Source: an uncultured Latescibacterota bacterium (GTDB taxonomy: Bacteria > Latescibacterota > UBA2968 > UBA8231). From it: DNA of 64,000 bases. The notes beneath the pieces are model-generated. The model was not told the origin of the DNA. It saw nothing but the letters and a program-made list of their open reading frames with translations, and did no database searches. The stretch covers positions 1,674,001 through 1,738,000 of the forward strand of contig OX638377.1 of assembly GCA_951813615.1 (NCBI GenBank), written 5' to 3'. This document shows positions 34,816-43,929 of the stretch, in pieces. Position 1 is the stretch's first letter. Each line of letters starts with the position of its first letter. Made by a program: the position numbers and the translations under genes.

Positions 34816-35664
34816 ATGATTAATTTTCCCCGTTCGTCCTTTACATGGAAGGCCCATCCCTGGAAGCCGGACCCTTATTACAAGTGGCCCGGTGGTTTCG
34901 TCGGCGAGCACGGCCAAGTCTATCACGTGCGTTTCACCTTGGAGGCCCGTTGCGTTTTGCGCGATAGTGGTGGGGCCGAGTTGGCAGAACTCTTTTTGGG
35001 CGCACCCTGCCGGAGCGAATACACCATTGCTAGCGAAAACCTGTTCCAGATTCCTAGCGGCGAGTGGCGGATGCCCTTTAGCCGCTCCTCGATTCCGGCG
35101 ATTGCCCAGCGGCCGAGCACGGAGCCCGAGGCGGTCAGCGCGCGTTCGCTGGCGGATGCGTATCAGGATTACACCATCGACATCCGCTCCTATCCTGCCT
35201 CCGAGGCGCTGGAGGAAGCCGACGCCATTGTGGCTTCGACCTTTGCTGGCGACGCGCAAAATGCCCGCTCGGTGTATCAGGACGAGGCGAGTGGCATTGA
35301 GGTCGAGCTCGAATATCCGATCAACGTCATGAATCTCAACGCTGATGATGGTCAATATCAGATCTGTACCGGCCCGGTACTGCTGCCGGATCTGGCGACT
35401 TGGGATGGACGCGACGTGCATCGAGTCTTTGTCGCTCATGCGGCCTTTTCGCGCCGCGACCGGGTGGAGTTTATTTTACGGCGTCCGGTGCAAGCCGCGC
35501 CCGAGGAGCGGGAGTGGCTCGATGCGCCTCGGGGCCGCGATCGGCTGGAATTGCTCGATCCCAATAATCCGCCCCCCGGCTATCCGCCCGCACGGGCCCA
35601 GCCGCTGGTGTACAACGAGACTTGGGATCTGGCCGCGCACAACGCGGTGTTGCGGGCCGATTGA
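34816..35664 (+). CDS. Conserved protein of unknown function linked to Gfo/Idh
   Basis: The 282-residue protein has no signal peptide and no domain I can name. It has INFPRSSFTWKAHPWKPDPYY, FVGEHGQVYHVRFTLEA, RSEYTIASENLFQIPSGEWR and ELEYPINVMNLNADDGQYQI, an all-beta appearance with many aromatic residues. The ATG at 34816 is preferred to the one at 34810 because AGGAG is then 6 bases away instead of immediately adjacent. It lies 24 bases before a Gfo/Idh gene and is probably cotranscribed, so it may bind the same sugar. Confidence 0.6.
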   Translation: MINFPRSSFTWKAHPWKPDPYYKWPGGFVGEHGQVYHVRFTLEARCVLRDSGGAELAELFLGAPCRSEYTIASENLFQIPSGEWRMPFSRSSIPAIAQRPSTEPEAVSARSLADAYQDYTIDIRSYPASEALEEADAIVASTFAGDAQNARSVYQDEASGIEVELEYPINVMNLNADDGQYQICTGPVLLPDLATWDGRDVHRVFVAHAAFSRRDRVEFILRRPVQAAPEEREWLDAPRGRDRLELLDPNNPPPGYPPARAQPLVYNETWDLAAHNAVLRAD

Positions 35665-35688
35665 TTTCGACCACAAAGGAGATTGCTC

Positions 35689-36780
35689 ATGTATCGCGCC
35701 GCAGTTATCGGCCTAGGCTGGATGGGCCTGCTTTACGATTTGGCCGCCCGGGTCGGAGATCGCTTTGAAATCGACGATATCGACCGGCCCACGCCACCGT
35801 TGGATATCCATCGCAAATTCCACCACTACGATCATCCCGGCGACGAGGGCAACCCGACCTCGTATGCCGAGGCGCTGTGGGATCGGCCCGAGGTAGAGAC
35901 GGTCATCGCCGCTGACCGCGATCCCAAGCGGCTCAAAGCCTATGGCGAACGCTATGGGATTGAGGCGCTCTACGAGGACGCCGAGGCCATGCTGCGCAAG
36001 GAGCGGCCAGATATTGTCGCGGTATGTACCAATACCAAATATCGCGCGCATTTTACCTGTCTGGCCGTCGAGTGCGGGGCCAAGGGCATCGTCACTGAAA
36101 AGCCGATGGTGCATACGTTAGGGGAAGTGGATCGGATGGTGGGTACCTGCGCTTCGGCGGGGGTGCCTCTGTGTTGCGGGGCGATTACTACGACGCATCC
36201 TTCGTTTGCGCGGGCCAAGGCGCTGATTGCAGAAGGGGCGATCGGCGAGTTAGTGTCGATCGAGGCTCCGGGCGCTGGGGCGCAGCATCAGAACTGGTCT
36301 TATTTCCTCGACGCGCCTCCAGCTTGGGTGGTCGGTACGGGGGATCAGCCGCGGCGGGAGTCGGGCAGCGATGAGTTCGCCGGTCAGGGAATGTTGGTGG
36401 CTGCGGATGGGACGGTGGTGCATTTCCGCAAGGGGGCACCGGGGGTGCGGTTGTGCGGCGAGCGCGGGGAGATGGTCTTCGACTACGGCAAGGGATGGCG
36501 GTTGTGGCAGCAGGTGGAAGGGCCAGCGGGGTCAGCGGTGGCGGAGCTGGATTGGCCGCAGCCGCAGTTCAATGTGCCGTATGGGGCGGTGTATTGCGTG
36601 GATGATGTGATGCGGTGTTTGGCCGGGGAGATGGAGGAGCCGAAGAATTCGGGGCGGCGCGTAGGTGTAGCCTTAGAGGTAGAGGTGGCGTTGAAGGTTT
36701 CCGCGGCGCGGGGTGGGGAGCGGGTGGAGTTGCCGTTGCAGGATCGGTCGTTGGGGTTGAATTACGACTGGTTTCGCTAG
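35689..36780 (+). CDS. Gfo/Idh/MocA family oxidoreductase
   Basis: The 363-residue enzyme has MYRAAVIGLGWMGLLYDLA (Rossmann), TNTKYRAHFTCLAVECG and GIVTEKPMVHTLGEVDRM (EKP near residue 142). Two inserted stretches near residues 25-60 (FEIDDIDRPTPPLDIHRKFHH) set it apart from the other three family members here. AAGGAG precedes ATG 35689. It is convergent with the DUF1349-like gene, and the two stop codons overlap. Confidence 0.86.
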   Translation: MYRAAVIGLGWMGLLYDLAARVGDRFEIDDIDRPTPPLDIHRKFHHYDHPGDEGNPTSYAEALWDRPEVETVIAADRDPKRLKAYGERYGIEALYEDAEAMLRKERPDIVAVCTNTKYRAHFTCLAVECGAKGIVTEKPMVHTLGEVDRMVGTCASAGVPLCCGAITTTHPSFARAKALIAEGAIGELVSIEAPGAGAQHQNWSYFLDAPPAWVVGTGDQPRRESGSDEFAGQGMLVAADGTVVHFRKGAPGVRLCGERGEMVFDYGKGWRLWQQVEGPAGSAVAELDWPQPQFNVPYGAVYCVDDVMRCLAGEMEEPKNSGRRVGVALEVEVALKVSAARGGERVELPLQDRSLGLNYDWFR

Positions 36781-37340
36781 CAGAGGCGTTTGATCTGAAA
36801 GTCTTGAAAGCGGATCCAGTGCTCGGCGTTTTCGGGGCCGTTGTAGCACTGGATGCTGACTTGGTCGTCGCCGGGCGGGGGCAACTCGCCTCGATCCGCG
36901 GTGTGGAATTGGTCCTCGTCCTCGGGCCGGTACTGGGCTTCCCAAGAGTCGGCGGTGACGACGAGGCGCAGGCGCACGCTCTGGGTGGGCATGGGCTTGC
37001 GGCCGGGAATAATGTAGAGATCGCCGTCGATTAATTCTTTGACTTGCTTGAAGACAGGCTCGCCGTTTTGGTACCAAGTGATGCCGGCCTGCTCGTACTG
37101 CTGGATGGGATGGGTGTGGTTGTACACCGTCACTTCTATGGCCCAGGTTCCTGCGCTGCGGTCCGGGGCGGGGCGCAAAAGCGCGTTTTGCACGGTAGGG
37201 GCCACGCCCGGTTCGACGCGAATTTCTAGGCCGTCTTGCAAGCGCCAAAAGCCGGGATGTTCGCGCAGCCAAGTCCACTCGGGATCGAGGGCACCGTCGA
37301 ACGCATCGGCAAAGACGAGTTCTTCGTGCGCTGTAGTCAT
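36777..37340 (-). CDS. DUF1349/concanavalin-like lectin protein
   Basis: The 187-residue protein has ELVFADAFDGALDPEWTWLREH, HTHPIQQYEQAGITWYQNGEP and EHWIRFQDFQIKRLC, consistent with the DUF1349 jelly-roll family (EWxWxREDPxxW and EQAGLxxYxD-like motifs). Such proteins bind or hydrolyse xylan-type sugars. AAGGAG precedes the ATG. It is divergent from the beta-propeller gene at 37527. Confidence 0.75.
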   Translation of the reverse strand: MTTAHEELVFADAFDGALDPEWTWLREHPGFWRLQDGLEIRVEPGVAPTVQNALLRPAPDRSAGTWAIEVTVYNHTHPIQQYEQAGITWYQNGEPVFKQVKELIDGDLYIIPGRKPMPTQSVRLRLVVTADSWEAQYRPEDEDQFHTADRGELPPPGDDQVSIQCYNGPENAEHWIRFQDFQIKRLC

Positions 37341-37526
37341 GTTTACTCCTTAGTTTTTTGTTAGTGCAATCCAGAAATCGGGTTTTTAACGGCCTTATTA
37401 TTTATGAGGTCTGATGCGCGGTGTCAATAAGGTGTTAGATGATCCTTGCCCTAGCTTCATTGGCGGGATACAGTATGGGGCGCAGCTATCGTCGACCAAC
37501 TTGACCGCATCAAAAGGAGTGTCTCC

Positions 37527-38969
37527 ATGTTAAATATAGGCGACAGGAAGCAGCTTTTTATCGACGAGCGGTTTTTTGCCGAGCGCGAGGGGATCGCGCT
37601 GCAAATGGGGACGCCGGTGCAGCACTTAGAGCCGGTGTTGCGGCCCGATCGGGCGTGGGAAGAATGGGGGATTGGGGCGTATAACACAGTGTGGCGGGAG
37701 GCGGATGGCCAGTGGCGGATGTGGTACGACGCGACCATGCAAACGGGATTGCCGATGGAGGGGGCGCGGCGGCTAGGCTATGCTGAATCCGCGGATGGGT
37801 TGCATTGGGAAAAGCCAATGCTGGGCCTAGTGGAATTTCGCGGCAGCCGGGACAATAATATCGTCGCGCCATTGGTCGAGCAGCAGAGCATGCAGGGGGC
37901 GACTGTGTTGCGCGACGAGCGGGCGGCAGCCGAGGAGCGCTACAAGTTGTGGACCAAGTTCCAGCCGACCGATGAAGAGCGGGCGCAGGGCGTCGAGCCG
38001 GGGCTGTGGGCGATGTACTCGGCCGATGGGCTGCACTGGCAGTACTATCCAGACCAGCCGAATCCGCCGCGGACGATGTGCGACACGCAGAATATGTTTT
38101 TCTGGGACGACCGGCTTGGCCTATACGTGGGTTATACGCGGGTTAGGGAGACCCAGCACTTGTCCGAAGCAGCCGAGGGCAAGGGTTCGTACCGCTGCGT
38201 TGGGCGGATTACTTCGCCCGATTTCAGGCATTGGTCTGCTCAGGAGATCGTCTTTGAAGCGGATGAGGAGGATTTGCAGATTCCGGTGCCGTTCCAGCGC
38301 GACGACCCCCGGCCCAATATTGACTTCTACACTAGTTGTGCTACCAAATACGACGCGGCGCAGGACGCTTATTTTATGCTGCCGGCGGCGTACTATCACT
38401 GGGGCGAGGACGACTTCCCGGCGACCATGGACGTGCAGTTACTCAGCAGCCGCGACGGGATTAGCTGGCAGCGGCAAGGAGATCGCCGGGCCTTTTTGCG
38501 CCAGGGTTGGGACGACGGCCTGTTGAGTGGGATGCTGTTTGCCAATCCGTGGTTTATTCCGGTGGGCGGCGAGTTGTGGCTGTATTATAACGGTACGGCG
38601 CGGCGGCACGGTGGAAGAGAGGACCAGCAGCAGGCGCGAGCGAGCGGAATTTTTCGCGCCTCGTTGCGGCTAGATGGGTTTGTGGCGGCGGTGGCTGGCT
38701 ATGGCGGCGGGTCTTTTACGACGCCGCTGTTGCAATTTGCCGGCGAGCGGTTGGTGCTGAACGTCGATGGCGGGGCCGGAGGGTGGCTGCGGGTGGAAGT
38801 GTTGGACGAAAGCGGGCAAGTGGTGCAAGCGTCCGAGGCGGTGATGGGCAATGGGGTGTGTAAGGAGGTGAGCTGGCAGGAGCCTATTGGGAAGCTGGCG
38901 GGCACGCCGGTGCGGCTGCGCTTTGAGATGCGGGACGCGCGGCTCTACGCATTGCAGTTTTTGCGTTGA
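37527..38969 (+). CDS. Beta-propeller protein, glycoside hydrolase family 32/43-like
   Basis: A 480-residue protein starting MLNIGDRKQLFIDERFFAER. Blades carry AYNTVWREADGQWRMWYDA, LGYAESADGLHWEKPMLGLV, GLWAMYSADGLHWQYY, DNxFF/VGYTR and LLSSRDGISWQRQGDR. A beta-sandwich C-terminal domain (about 390-480) ends LRFEMRDARLYALQFLR. It is the paralogue of the incomplete gene at 1-1399 and lets the missing C-terminus of that protein be estimated at only about 15 residues. GGAG precedes the ATG. No signal peptide is seen. It probably acts on intracellular oligosaccharides. Confidence 0.78.
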   Translation: MLNIGDRKQLFIDERFFAEREGIALQMGTPVQHLEPVLRPDRAWEEWGIGAYNTVWREADGQWRMWYDATMQTGLPMEGARRLGYAESADGLHWEKPMLGLVEFRGSRDNNIVAPLVEQQSMQGATVLRDERAAAEERYKLWTKFQPTDEERAQGVEPGLWAMYSADGLHWQYYPDQPNPPRTMCDTQNMFFWDDRLGLYVGYTRVRETQHLSEAAEGKGSYRCVGRITSPDFRHWSAQEIVFEADEEDLQIPVPFQRDDPRPNIDFYTSCATKYDAAQDAYFMLPAAYYHWGEDDFPATMDVQLLSSRDGISWQRQGDRRAFLRQGWDDGLLSGMLFANPWFIPVGGELWLYYNGTARRHGGREDQQQARASGIFRASLRLDGFVAAVAGYGGGSFTTPLLQFAGERLVLNVDGGAGGWLRVEVLDESGQVVQASEAVMGNGVCKEVSWQEPIGKLAGTPVRLRFEMRDARLYALQFLR

Positions 38970-39013
38970 GCGGCTTGGCGATGCTCGACTTCCCATCGCA
39001 ATAGAGGGGATTC

Positions 39014-40714
39014 ATGGCGGAGAAGGACTACCGCGTTCTGAGCAACCTGTCGCAAATCGCGCCGTACTCCGCGCTTGCCGTCGATACGGAGTGCGATTCG
39101 CTGAACAAGATGCGTGCGCGCCTCTCCGGGATTTCGTTCTGCGGCGAGCCGCGCCGGGCGTTCTGGCTGCCCGCGGAGGAGATCGACGCGCCGAAGCTGC
39201 AGCAGATGCTGCGGCAAAAGCGGCTCGCATTCCATCACGCGAAGTTCGATTTGACTATTCTCGAACGCCACGGCATCGACCTTGAAGGCGCGGAGATTTT
39301 CGACACGCTCCTCGCGGCTCATCTGCTCGACGAAAACCGCTCAAAGTCGCTTAAACGGCTCGCGCGGGACCTGCTCGACGAGGAAGCCGTTGACTTCAAC
39401 GACCTCAATCAACTGACGCTGTTCGGCAAAAATCCCAACCTCGCCGAATACGCCTGCGCCGACGCGGACTATACGTTCCGCCTGTACGAATTGTTTAAAG
39501 CGGAAATTGATGAACTGCCGACGCTCGCCCATCTATACTACGAATACGAACTGCCGACGATGCGCATCCTGCGGAAGATGGAACAGACGGGCATTTGCCT
39601 CGACAGCGATCATCTCAAACGCGTCGGGGGCGAATACCGGCTGCGCATCCGCGAATTGGAAGAGGGAATATGGGCGCATGCCGGTAGAAGGTTTCACGTC
39701 AATTCGACCGTCGAACTCGGCAAAGTGTTGTTCGGCGACCTAGCGCTGCCGTCAGACCGCCAGACGCGGAGTGGTCGGCAGTCCGTCAACCAATGGTCGC
39801 TCGAATCCTTGCGCCATCGCCACCCCGTCGTCCCGCTCATTCTCGAACACCGAGAACTAACGACTCTGCTGACGAACTACGTCGATAAACTTCCACAGCT
39901 CGTCTCGCCGGAAACGGGTCGCATCCACTGCAACTTCAATCAGACGGGGACGATCACCGGACGCCTTTCCTCGAACGACCCGAACCTGCAAGCAATCCCC
40001 CGAGGAGCGACTATCCGCTCTGCTTTTGTCGCCGAGGAGGACCACGTTCTCATCGACGTGGATTTTTCGCAGGTCGAATTGCGCTGCGCCGCTCATTACG
40101 CTCAGGACCCCAAGATGATGGAAGCGTTCGAACAAGATGTCGATCTCCATAAAAAGACGATTGCTGACATCTTCGACAAACCGATTGAAGAGGTGACTGC
40201 CGAGGAACGGGAGCAGGCAAAGGCGCTCAACTTCGGCCTGATCTACGGAATGGGCGCGAAGGCGTTGGCGTCTGCGACGGGGCTTTCGCTCGCAGAAGCA
40301 AAAGCGTTCATTGAAGCCTACTTCACGACCTATAAAAACGTGCGGCAGATCCGCGAGGATGTGCTTGCTTATACGCGCCGGCATGGACATATCGTCAACA
40401 TGTTCGGCCGGCGGCGGCGATTCCCCGAGGGCAACGTCCGCACCGCTTTCAACTCGATGATTCAGGGCACTGCTGCGGACATCTGCCGCAACAAGATGAT
40501 CGCCTTAGACAACATGCTCCCGCCGGAAACGCGAATGCTCGTGCAGGTCCATGACGAACTGCTCCTCGAAGCGCCTCGGGACAAGGCTGGCGAATACGTC
40601 GATTTCATCACATCAATCATGGAATCCCCTGTGGAAGACGCAAAGGGCCGGCCGTTTCGCGTGCCGATCCGCGTCGAAGCGGGGGTTGGTCGAAGCTGGG
40701 GAGACGCAAAATGA
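39014..40714 (+). CDS. Family A DNA polymerase with 3'-5' exonuclease, no 5' nuclease domain
   Basis: A 566-residue Klenow-like protein. Exonuclease motifs are AVDTECDSL (DxE, about 22-30), HHAKFDL (about 73) and YACADADYTF (about 149). Polymerase motifs are TGTITGRLSSNDPNLQAIP, DVDFSQVELRCAAH (motif A, catalytic Asp), REQAKALNFGLIYG (motif B, with Phe in the O helix) and VQVHDELLLEA (motif C, catalytic Asp). All catalytic residues are present. It is shorter than PolA because the N-terminal flap nuclease is missing, as in phage and plasmid enzymes. Its stop overlaps the isomerase start at 40711 (ATGA), and no phage gene flanks it. Its relation to the chromosomal PolA is unknown. Confidence 0.9.
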   Translation: MAEKDYRVLSNLSQIAPYSALAVDTECDSLNKMRARLSGISFCGEPRRAFWLPAEEIDAPKLQQMLRQKRLAFHHAKFDLTILERHGIDLEGAEIFDTLLAAHLLDENRSKSLKRLARDLLDEEAVDFNDLNQLTLFGKNPNLAEYACADADYTFRLYELFKAEIDELPTLAHLYYEYELPTMRILRKMEQTGICLDSDHLKRVGGEYRLRIRELEEGIWAHAGRRFHVNSTVELGKVLFGDLALPSDRQTRSGRQSVNQWSLESLRHRHPVVPLILEHRELTTLLTNYVDKLPQLVSPETGRIHCNFNQTGTITGRLSSNDPNLQAIPRGATIRSAFVAEEDHVLIDVDFSQVELRCAAHYAQDPKMMEAFEQDVDLHKKTIADIFDKPIEEVTAEEREQAKALNFGLIYGMGAKALASATGLSLAEAKAFIEAYFTTYKNVRQIREDVLAYTRRHGHIVNMFGRRRRFPEGNVRTAFNSMIQGTAADICRNKMIALDNMLPPETRMLVQVHDELLLEAPRDKAGEYVDFITSIMESPVEDAKGRPFRVPIRVEAGVGRSWGDAK

Positions 40715-41535
40715 AGCTAGGGATTTTCCACAAGGTTTTTGAGCGACCGACGCTGGAGGAGAGCCTCGACGGGGTGCAGGCCGCTGGCTTGGAGGCCGTG
40801 CAGCTCGATTTGACGGCTGCGGGTATTGATCCAGCGGCGTTGACGGACGCCGATTGCGAGCGCATCCGCGCTGCGCATGCAACGCGCGGCATTGAGATCG
40901 CCGCGCTGTCGGGGACCTTCAACATCATCGATCCCGACCTAGAACAGCGTCGCGCTGGGATGCAGTGGCTCGCCGCGTTGGCCGCTGCGAGTGGTAAGTT
41001 GGGGACGGAACTGATTACTACCTGCACGGGCACGCGCAATCCCGACTATATGTGGGGCGGCCATCCCGACAACAGCACGCCGGCCGCGTGGGCTGAGATG
41101 GTCGCGGCCATGGGGAAAGCCGTGGAGATCGCCGAGGCGCAGGGCGCGACTCTCGTGTTCGAGCCGGAGGTCAACAATGTGGTGGATTCAGCGCAGAAGG
41201 CGCGGCGCTTGCTCGACGAGGTGCAATCCGAGCATTTGCAGGTGGTTATCGACGGAGCCAACCTGTTCCACGCTGGCCAGCTACCGAGAATGCGCGAGGT
41301 CTTAGACGAGGCGTTCGACTTGCTCGGGGATTCGATTCGGCTGGCCCACGCCAAGGACTTGGAGCAGGACGGCGATGTTGGACACCAAGCCGCGGGTACG
41401 GGGTTGCTCGATTACGATCACTACTTGGCGTGCTTGCGGCAGATAGGTTTTGACGGGTCGTTGATATTGCACAGCCTAGAGGAAGAACAGGTGGCGGCGT
41501 CAGCGGCTTTTGTGCGCGAGCGCATGAACACTTGA
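40711..41535 (+). CDS. Sugar phosphate isomerase/epimerase (TIM barrel, metal-dependent)
   Basis: The 274-residue protein starts MKLGIFHKVFERPTLEE and has GLEAVQLDLTAAGI, IEIAALSGTFNIIDPD, ATLVFEPEVNNVV (metal Glu), LQVVIDGANLF (metal Asp) and RLAHAKDLEQDG, then SLILHSLEEEQV. These are AP-endonuclease-2-type sugar isomerase features. The ATG overlaps the polymerase stop by 4 bases, and the next Gfo/Idh gene begins 15 bases after its end. Confidence 0.86.
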   Translation: MKLGIFHKVFERPTLEESLDGVQAAGLEAVQLDLTAAGIDPAALTDADCERIRAAHATRGIEIAALSGTFNIIDPDLEQRRAGMQWLAALAAASGKLGTELITTCTGTRNPDYMWGGHPDNSTPAAWAEMVAAMGKAVEIAEAQGATLVFEPEVNNVVDSAQKARRLLDEVQSEHLQVVIDGANLFHAGQLPRMREVLDEAFDLLGDSIRLAHAKDLEQDGDVGHQAAGTGLLDYDHYLACLRQIGFDGSLILHSLEEEQVAASAAFVRERMNT

Positions 41536-41549
41536 GAAAGGAATGAGCG

Positions 41550-42578
41550 ATGTCTGAAGGCAAGTTGCGCGCGGCTGTTATTGGTGCTGGCGTGGGTGGG
41601 GGGCATGGATACGCGTACGCCCGTGCCCCGGAATACGAATTCGCGGCGGTCTGCGACATAAACCCGGAAGTGTTGGCGCGTTTTTACGAACGAGCTGAGA
41701 TTGAGCGAGGATCAATCGCCGAATACGCGGATTACCGCGAGATGTTGGCGCAGGAGCGCCTCGACGTGGTGAGCGTGGCCACCCCGGATCACCTCCACGT
41801 CGACCCGGTCTGCGATGCGGTAGCTGCGGGCGTGCGCGGCATTTTATGCGAGAAGCCGCTGGCGACCACGGCGGAGGACGCCGACCGCATCATCGACGCG
41901 CTCGCCCGCCACAATGCGGTATTGTCAGTGGATCACACGCGCAGTTGGCTGCCTTCCTATCAGGCCGTGCGCACGGCTATCCGCAGCGGCGAGATCGGCA
42001 GCTTGACGAGGATTGTGGCCCACTTAGGCGGCCATCGCGCTATGCTCTTCCGCAATGGGACGCACTTGGTTGATGCAGTGTGCTTTTTTGCGGACGCCGC
42101 GCCGGTGTGGGTGCTCGCCGCACACGAGCGCGGATTTGAAGACTACGGCCCGGTGTACGACGGCCGGGGCGGCAGGGACCCGCAATTCGATCCCGGATCG
42201 ACGATCATCGTGGAGTTTGCCAATGGGGTGCGCGGGCTGATTAATTGCGCCAAGCGGACGCCGCAGATGTTCGAGTTGGACTTACAGGGTACGGACGGTC
42301 GTTTCTATCTGACCGATCAGCAGTGCATGGCTTGGAAGACCGATACCTCTGAGGGGACGCCCGAGGCGGTGTCGCCGCCGCCGGGTCGGGGTTATGCCAG
42401 TCCGTTTGGTGCCAACTTGATTCCGGCCGTGCAGGAACTGGCGCAGGCGATACAGGGCGAGGCGCGCAGTTCGTCTCCGGCTGAGCGCGGCCGATACACG
42501 CTGGAGATCATGGTAGCCGCGCTGTGGTCGCAGGCGGAGGGGAATGCGAAGGTGGAACTGCCGCTGCCGAGGGGGTGA
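41550..42578 (+). CDS. Gfo/Idh/MocA family oxidoreductase
   Basis: The 342-residue enzyme has LRAAVIGAGVGGGHGYAYA, GILCEKPLATTAEDADRI (EKP near residue 98), VDHTRSWLPSYQAV and FRNGTHLVDAVCFFA. It is most similar to the protein at 18132-19118. GAAAGGA precedes ATG 41550. The stop is 6 bases from the stop of the amidohydrolase remnant (42585), a compact convergent arrangement that the methyltransferase insertion did not disturb. Confidence 0.88.
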   Translation: MSEGKLRAAVIGAGVGGGHGYAYARAPEYEFAAVCDINPEVLARFYERAEIERGSIAEYADYREMLAQERLDVVSVATPDHLHVDPVCDAVAAGVRGILCEKPLATTAEDADRIIDALARHNAVLSVDHTRSWLPSYQAVRTAIRSGEIGSLTRIVAHLGGHRAMLFRNGTHLVDAVCFFADAAPVWVLAAHERGFEDYGPVYDGRGGRDPQFDPGSTIIVEFANGVRGLINCAKRTPQMFELDLQGTDGRFYLTDQQCMAWKTDTSEGTPEAVSPPPGRGYASPFGANLIPAVQELAQAIQGEARSSSPAERGRYTLEIMVAALWSQAEGNAKVELPLPRG

Positions 42579-42584
42579 CGAATG

Positions 42585-42659
42585 CTACGCACCCTGTCCG
42601 CGCATCATCGCCAAGAACCGCTGAGCATTCCCGAAAAAGTGGTCCTCGATTTCCGCGGG
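42585..42659 (-). pseudogene. Original 3' end of the amidohydrolase, cut off from its gene (left copy of 62-bp duplication)
   Basis: Read leftward, 42659-42585 encodes PAEIEDHFFGNAQRFLAMMRGQGA and a TAG stop, in register with the end of the amidohydrolase at 43919. Positions 42598-42659 match 43929-43990 at 57 of 62 bases, and all five differences are synonymous. The fragment has no start of its own. Confidence 0.85.
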
Positions 42660-42684
42660 TGGATAGGGGCTATGGGCAATTCCT

Positions 42685-43929
42685 TTACGGCTTGCCGATC
42701 AGGACGATCCGATTGGTGTTGGTGCCTTTTGTGCGGTTGTCCACGCCCCAGCAGTTTGCAGTTTTGGTGAACATCTGATCGTTAACCAACACCATCAGCG
42801 GCTTGAGGCCAGCCTCTATGGCCGCGGGCACGACGAGGGTTTCCAGTAGGATTTTGCCATTGCGGACCTCGCCCACTTCAAAGGCAACAAAGCCCCCGCT
42901 TGCGAGTACCCGGTGCAACTCTCGGAAGGTACAGGTCATCGCTGCTTGCCAGTCCGCTGGTTTTTTTAATTGCCATATAGCCACCTCCTTGGCGTCGATG
43001 CCGTTAAACCAGCAGCGCAGCCAGTTGTCTGCTTGGTAGTTGACGATGTCCAAAAAGGGCGGCGAGGTAACGGCGAGTTGGATGGATCCACTGACGATGG
43101 CGGAGGTATTGTCAGACGAGCCGGTTACGAGCAGGGGGATATTCTCCGTCAGCATTTCCAGATCGTGTGCTTGCAGCTTGCTCAGTAAGGATCGCGTCTT
43201 GCGGAGGATGATGGCCTTTATGTCGCGTTCAGGCGGCACTTGAGCGCGTTTTTGGTTGATGCGTTTTTGCGACTCGACGGACACCGCCTGATTCGGCGGC
43301 AGCGTATATACGGAGAAAAATCCCGGCGAGTGCCCGGTCAGGCGGTTTGTCGCCACCATCTGAATCCACGCATCGACGCTATCGAGTAGCCCTTCTTGGC
43401 GGCGCGTGAGGAGATAGGAGCGCAGGTTGACGATTTGGCGGAGCGTATTGGGGTGATAAAAAACAAGGAGATCGTCCCAGACCTCGCTCGATTTATCGAG
43501 GTCCAGCGCCGTCAAGCGCGTTTCTACCTCGTTCCATGCGGGTGGGGCTAGGCGAGGGCGGACTAGGCGCTCGCTGAGAGGATTTATGTCGCAGCCGATG
43601 GGGCGGCGGCCCAACAGCGCCGCTTCGAGGACTGTGGTGCCACGCCCCATGAACGGGTCGTACACCGCGTCGCCGGGTTGCGTCAGGCGATTAATGAAAA
43701 ACTTCGGCAATTGCGGCTTGAAACAGGCGCGATAGGAGACCTCGTGGAGCGAGTGGGCGGCGCGCTGCTTGGAAGTCCAGAACTCGTTAACATACACCGG
43801 AATGGAAATGGCGGGATCGGGAAAGTCGAGGATGTTCGTCTCTTTGCCAAAATCCGCAAAGGCTTGGATTTCGTCGGCGAATTCCTTGGCGTTTAGAGGT
43901 TTATTCCTCGCCAACGCACTAGCTCCCAC
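42685..43929 (-). CDS. Solitary DNA methyltransferase (N4-cytosine/N6-adenine type), apparently inserted
   Basis: The 414-residue protein has AVYDPFMGRGTTVLEAALLG (SAM motif I, about 88-107), GCDINPLSERL, and AVTSPPFLDIVNYQ (catalytic TSPPF motif IV, about 283). The motif order I then IV, with about 190 residues between, fits the alpha-like arrangement. No restriction endonuclease gene is adjacent. The start is GTG at 43927-43929, which lies inside the amidohydrolase end (11-base overlap). Together with a 62-bp copy of the amidohydrolase terminus, it forms a 1331-bp unit bracketed by direct repeats. Confidence 0.87.
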   Translation of the reverse strand: MGASALARNKPLNAKEFADEIQAFADFGKETNILDFPDPAISIPVYVNEFWTSKQRAAHSLHEVSYRACFKPQLPKFFINRLTQPGDAVYDPFMGRGTTVLEAALLGRRPIGCDINPLSERLVRPRLAPPAWNEVETRLTALDLDKSSEVWDDLLVFYHPNTLRQIVNLRSYLLTRRQEGLLDSVDAWIQMVATNRLTGHSPGFFSVYTLPPNQAVSVESQKRINQKRAQVPPERDIKAIILRKTRSLLSKLQAHDLEMLTENIPLLVTGSSDNTSAIVSGSIQLAVTSPPFLDIVNYQADNWLRCWFNGIDAKEVAIWQLKKPADWQAAMTCTFRELHRVLASGGFVAFEVGEVRNGKILLETLVVPAAIEAGLKPLMVLVNDQMFTKTANCWGVDNRTKGTNTNRIVLIGKP

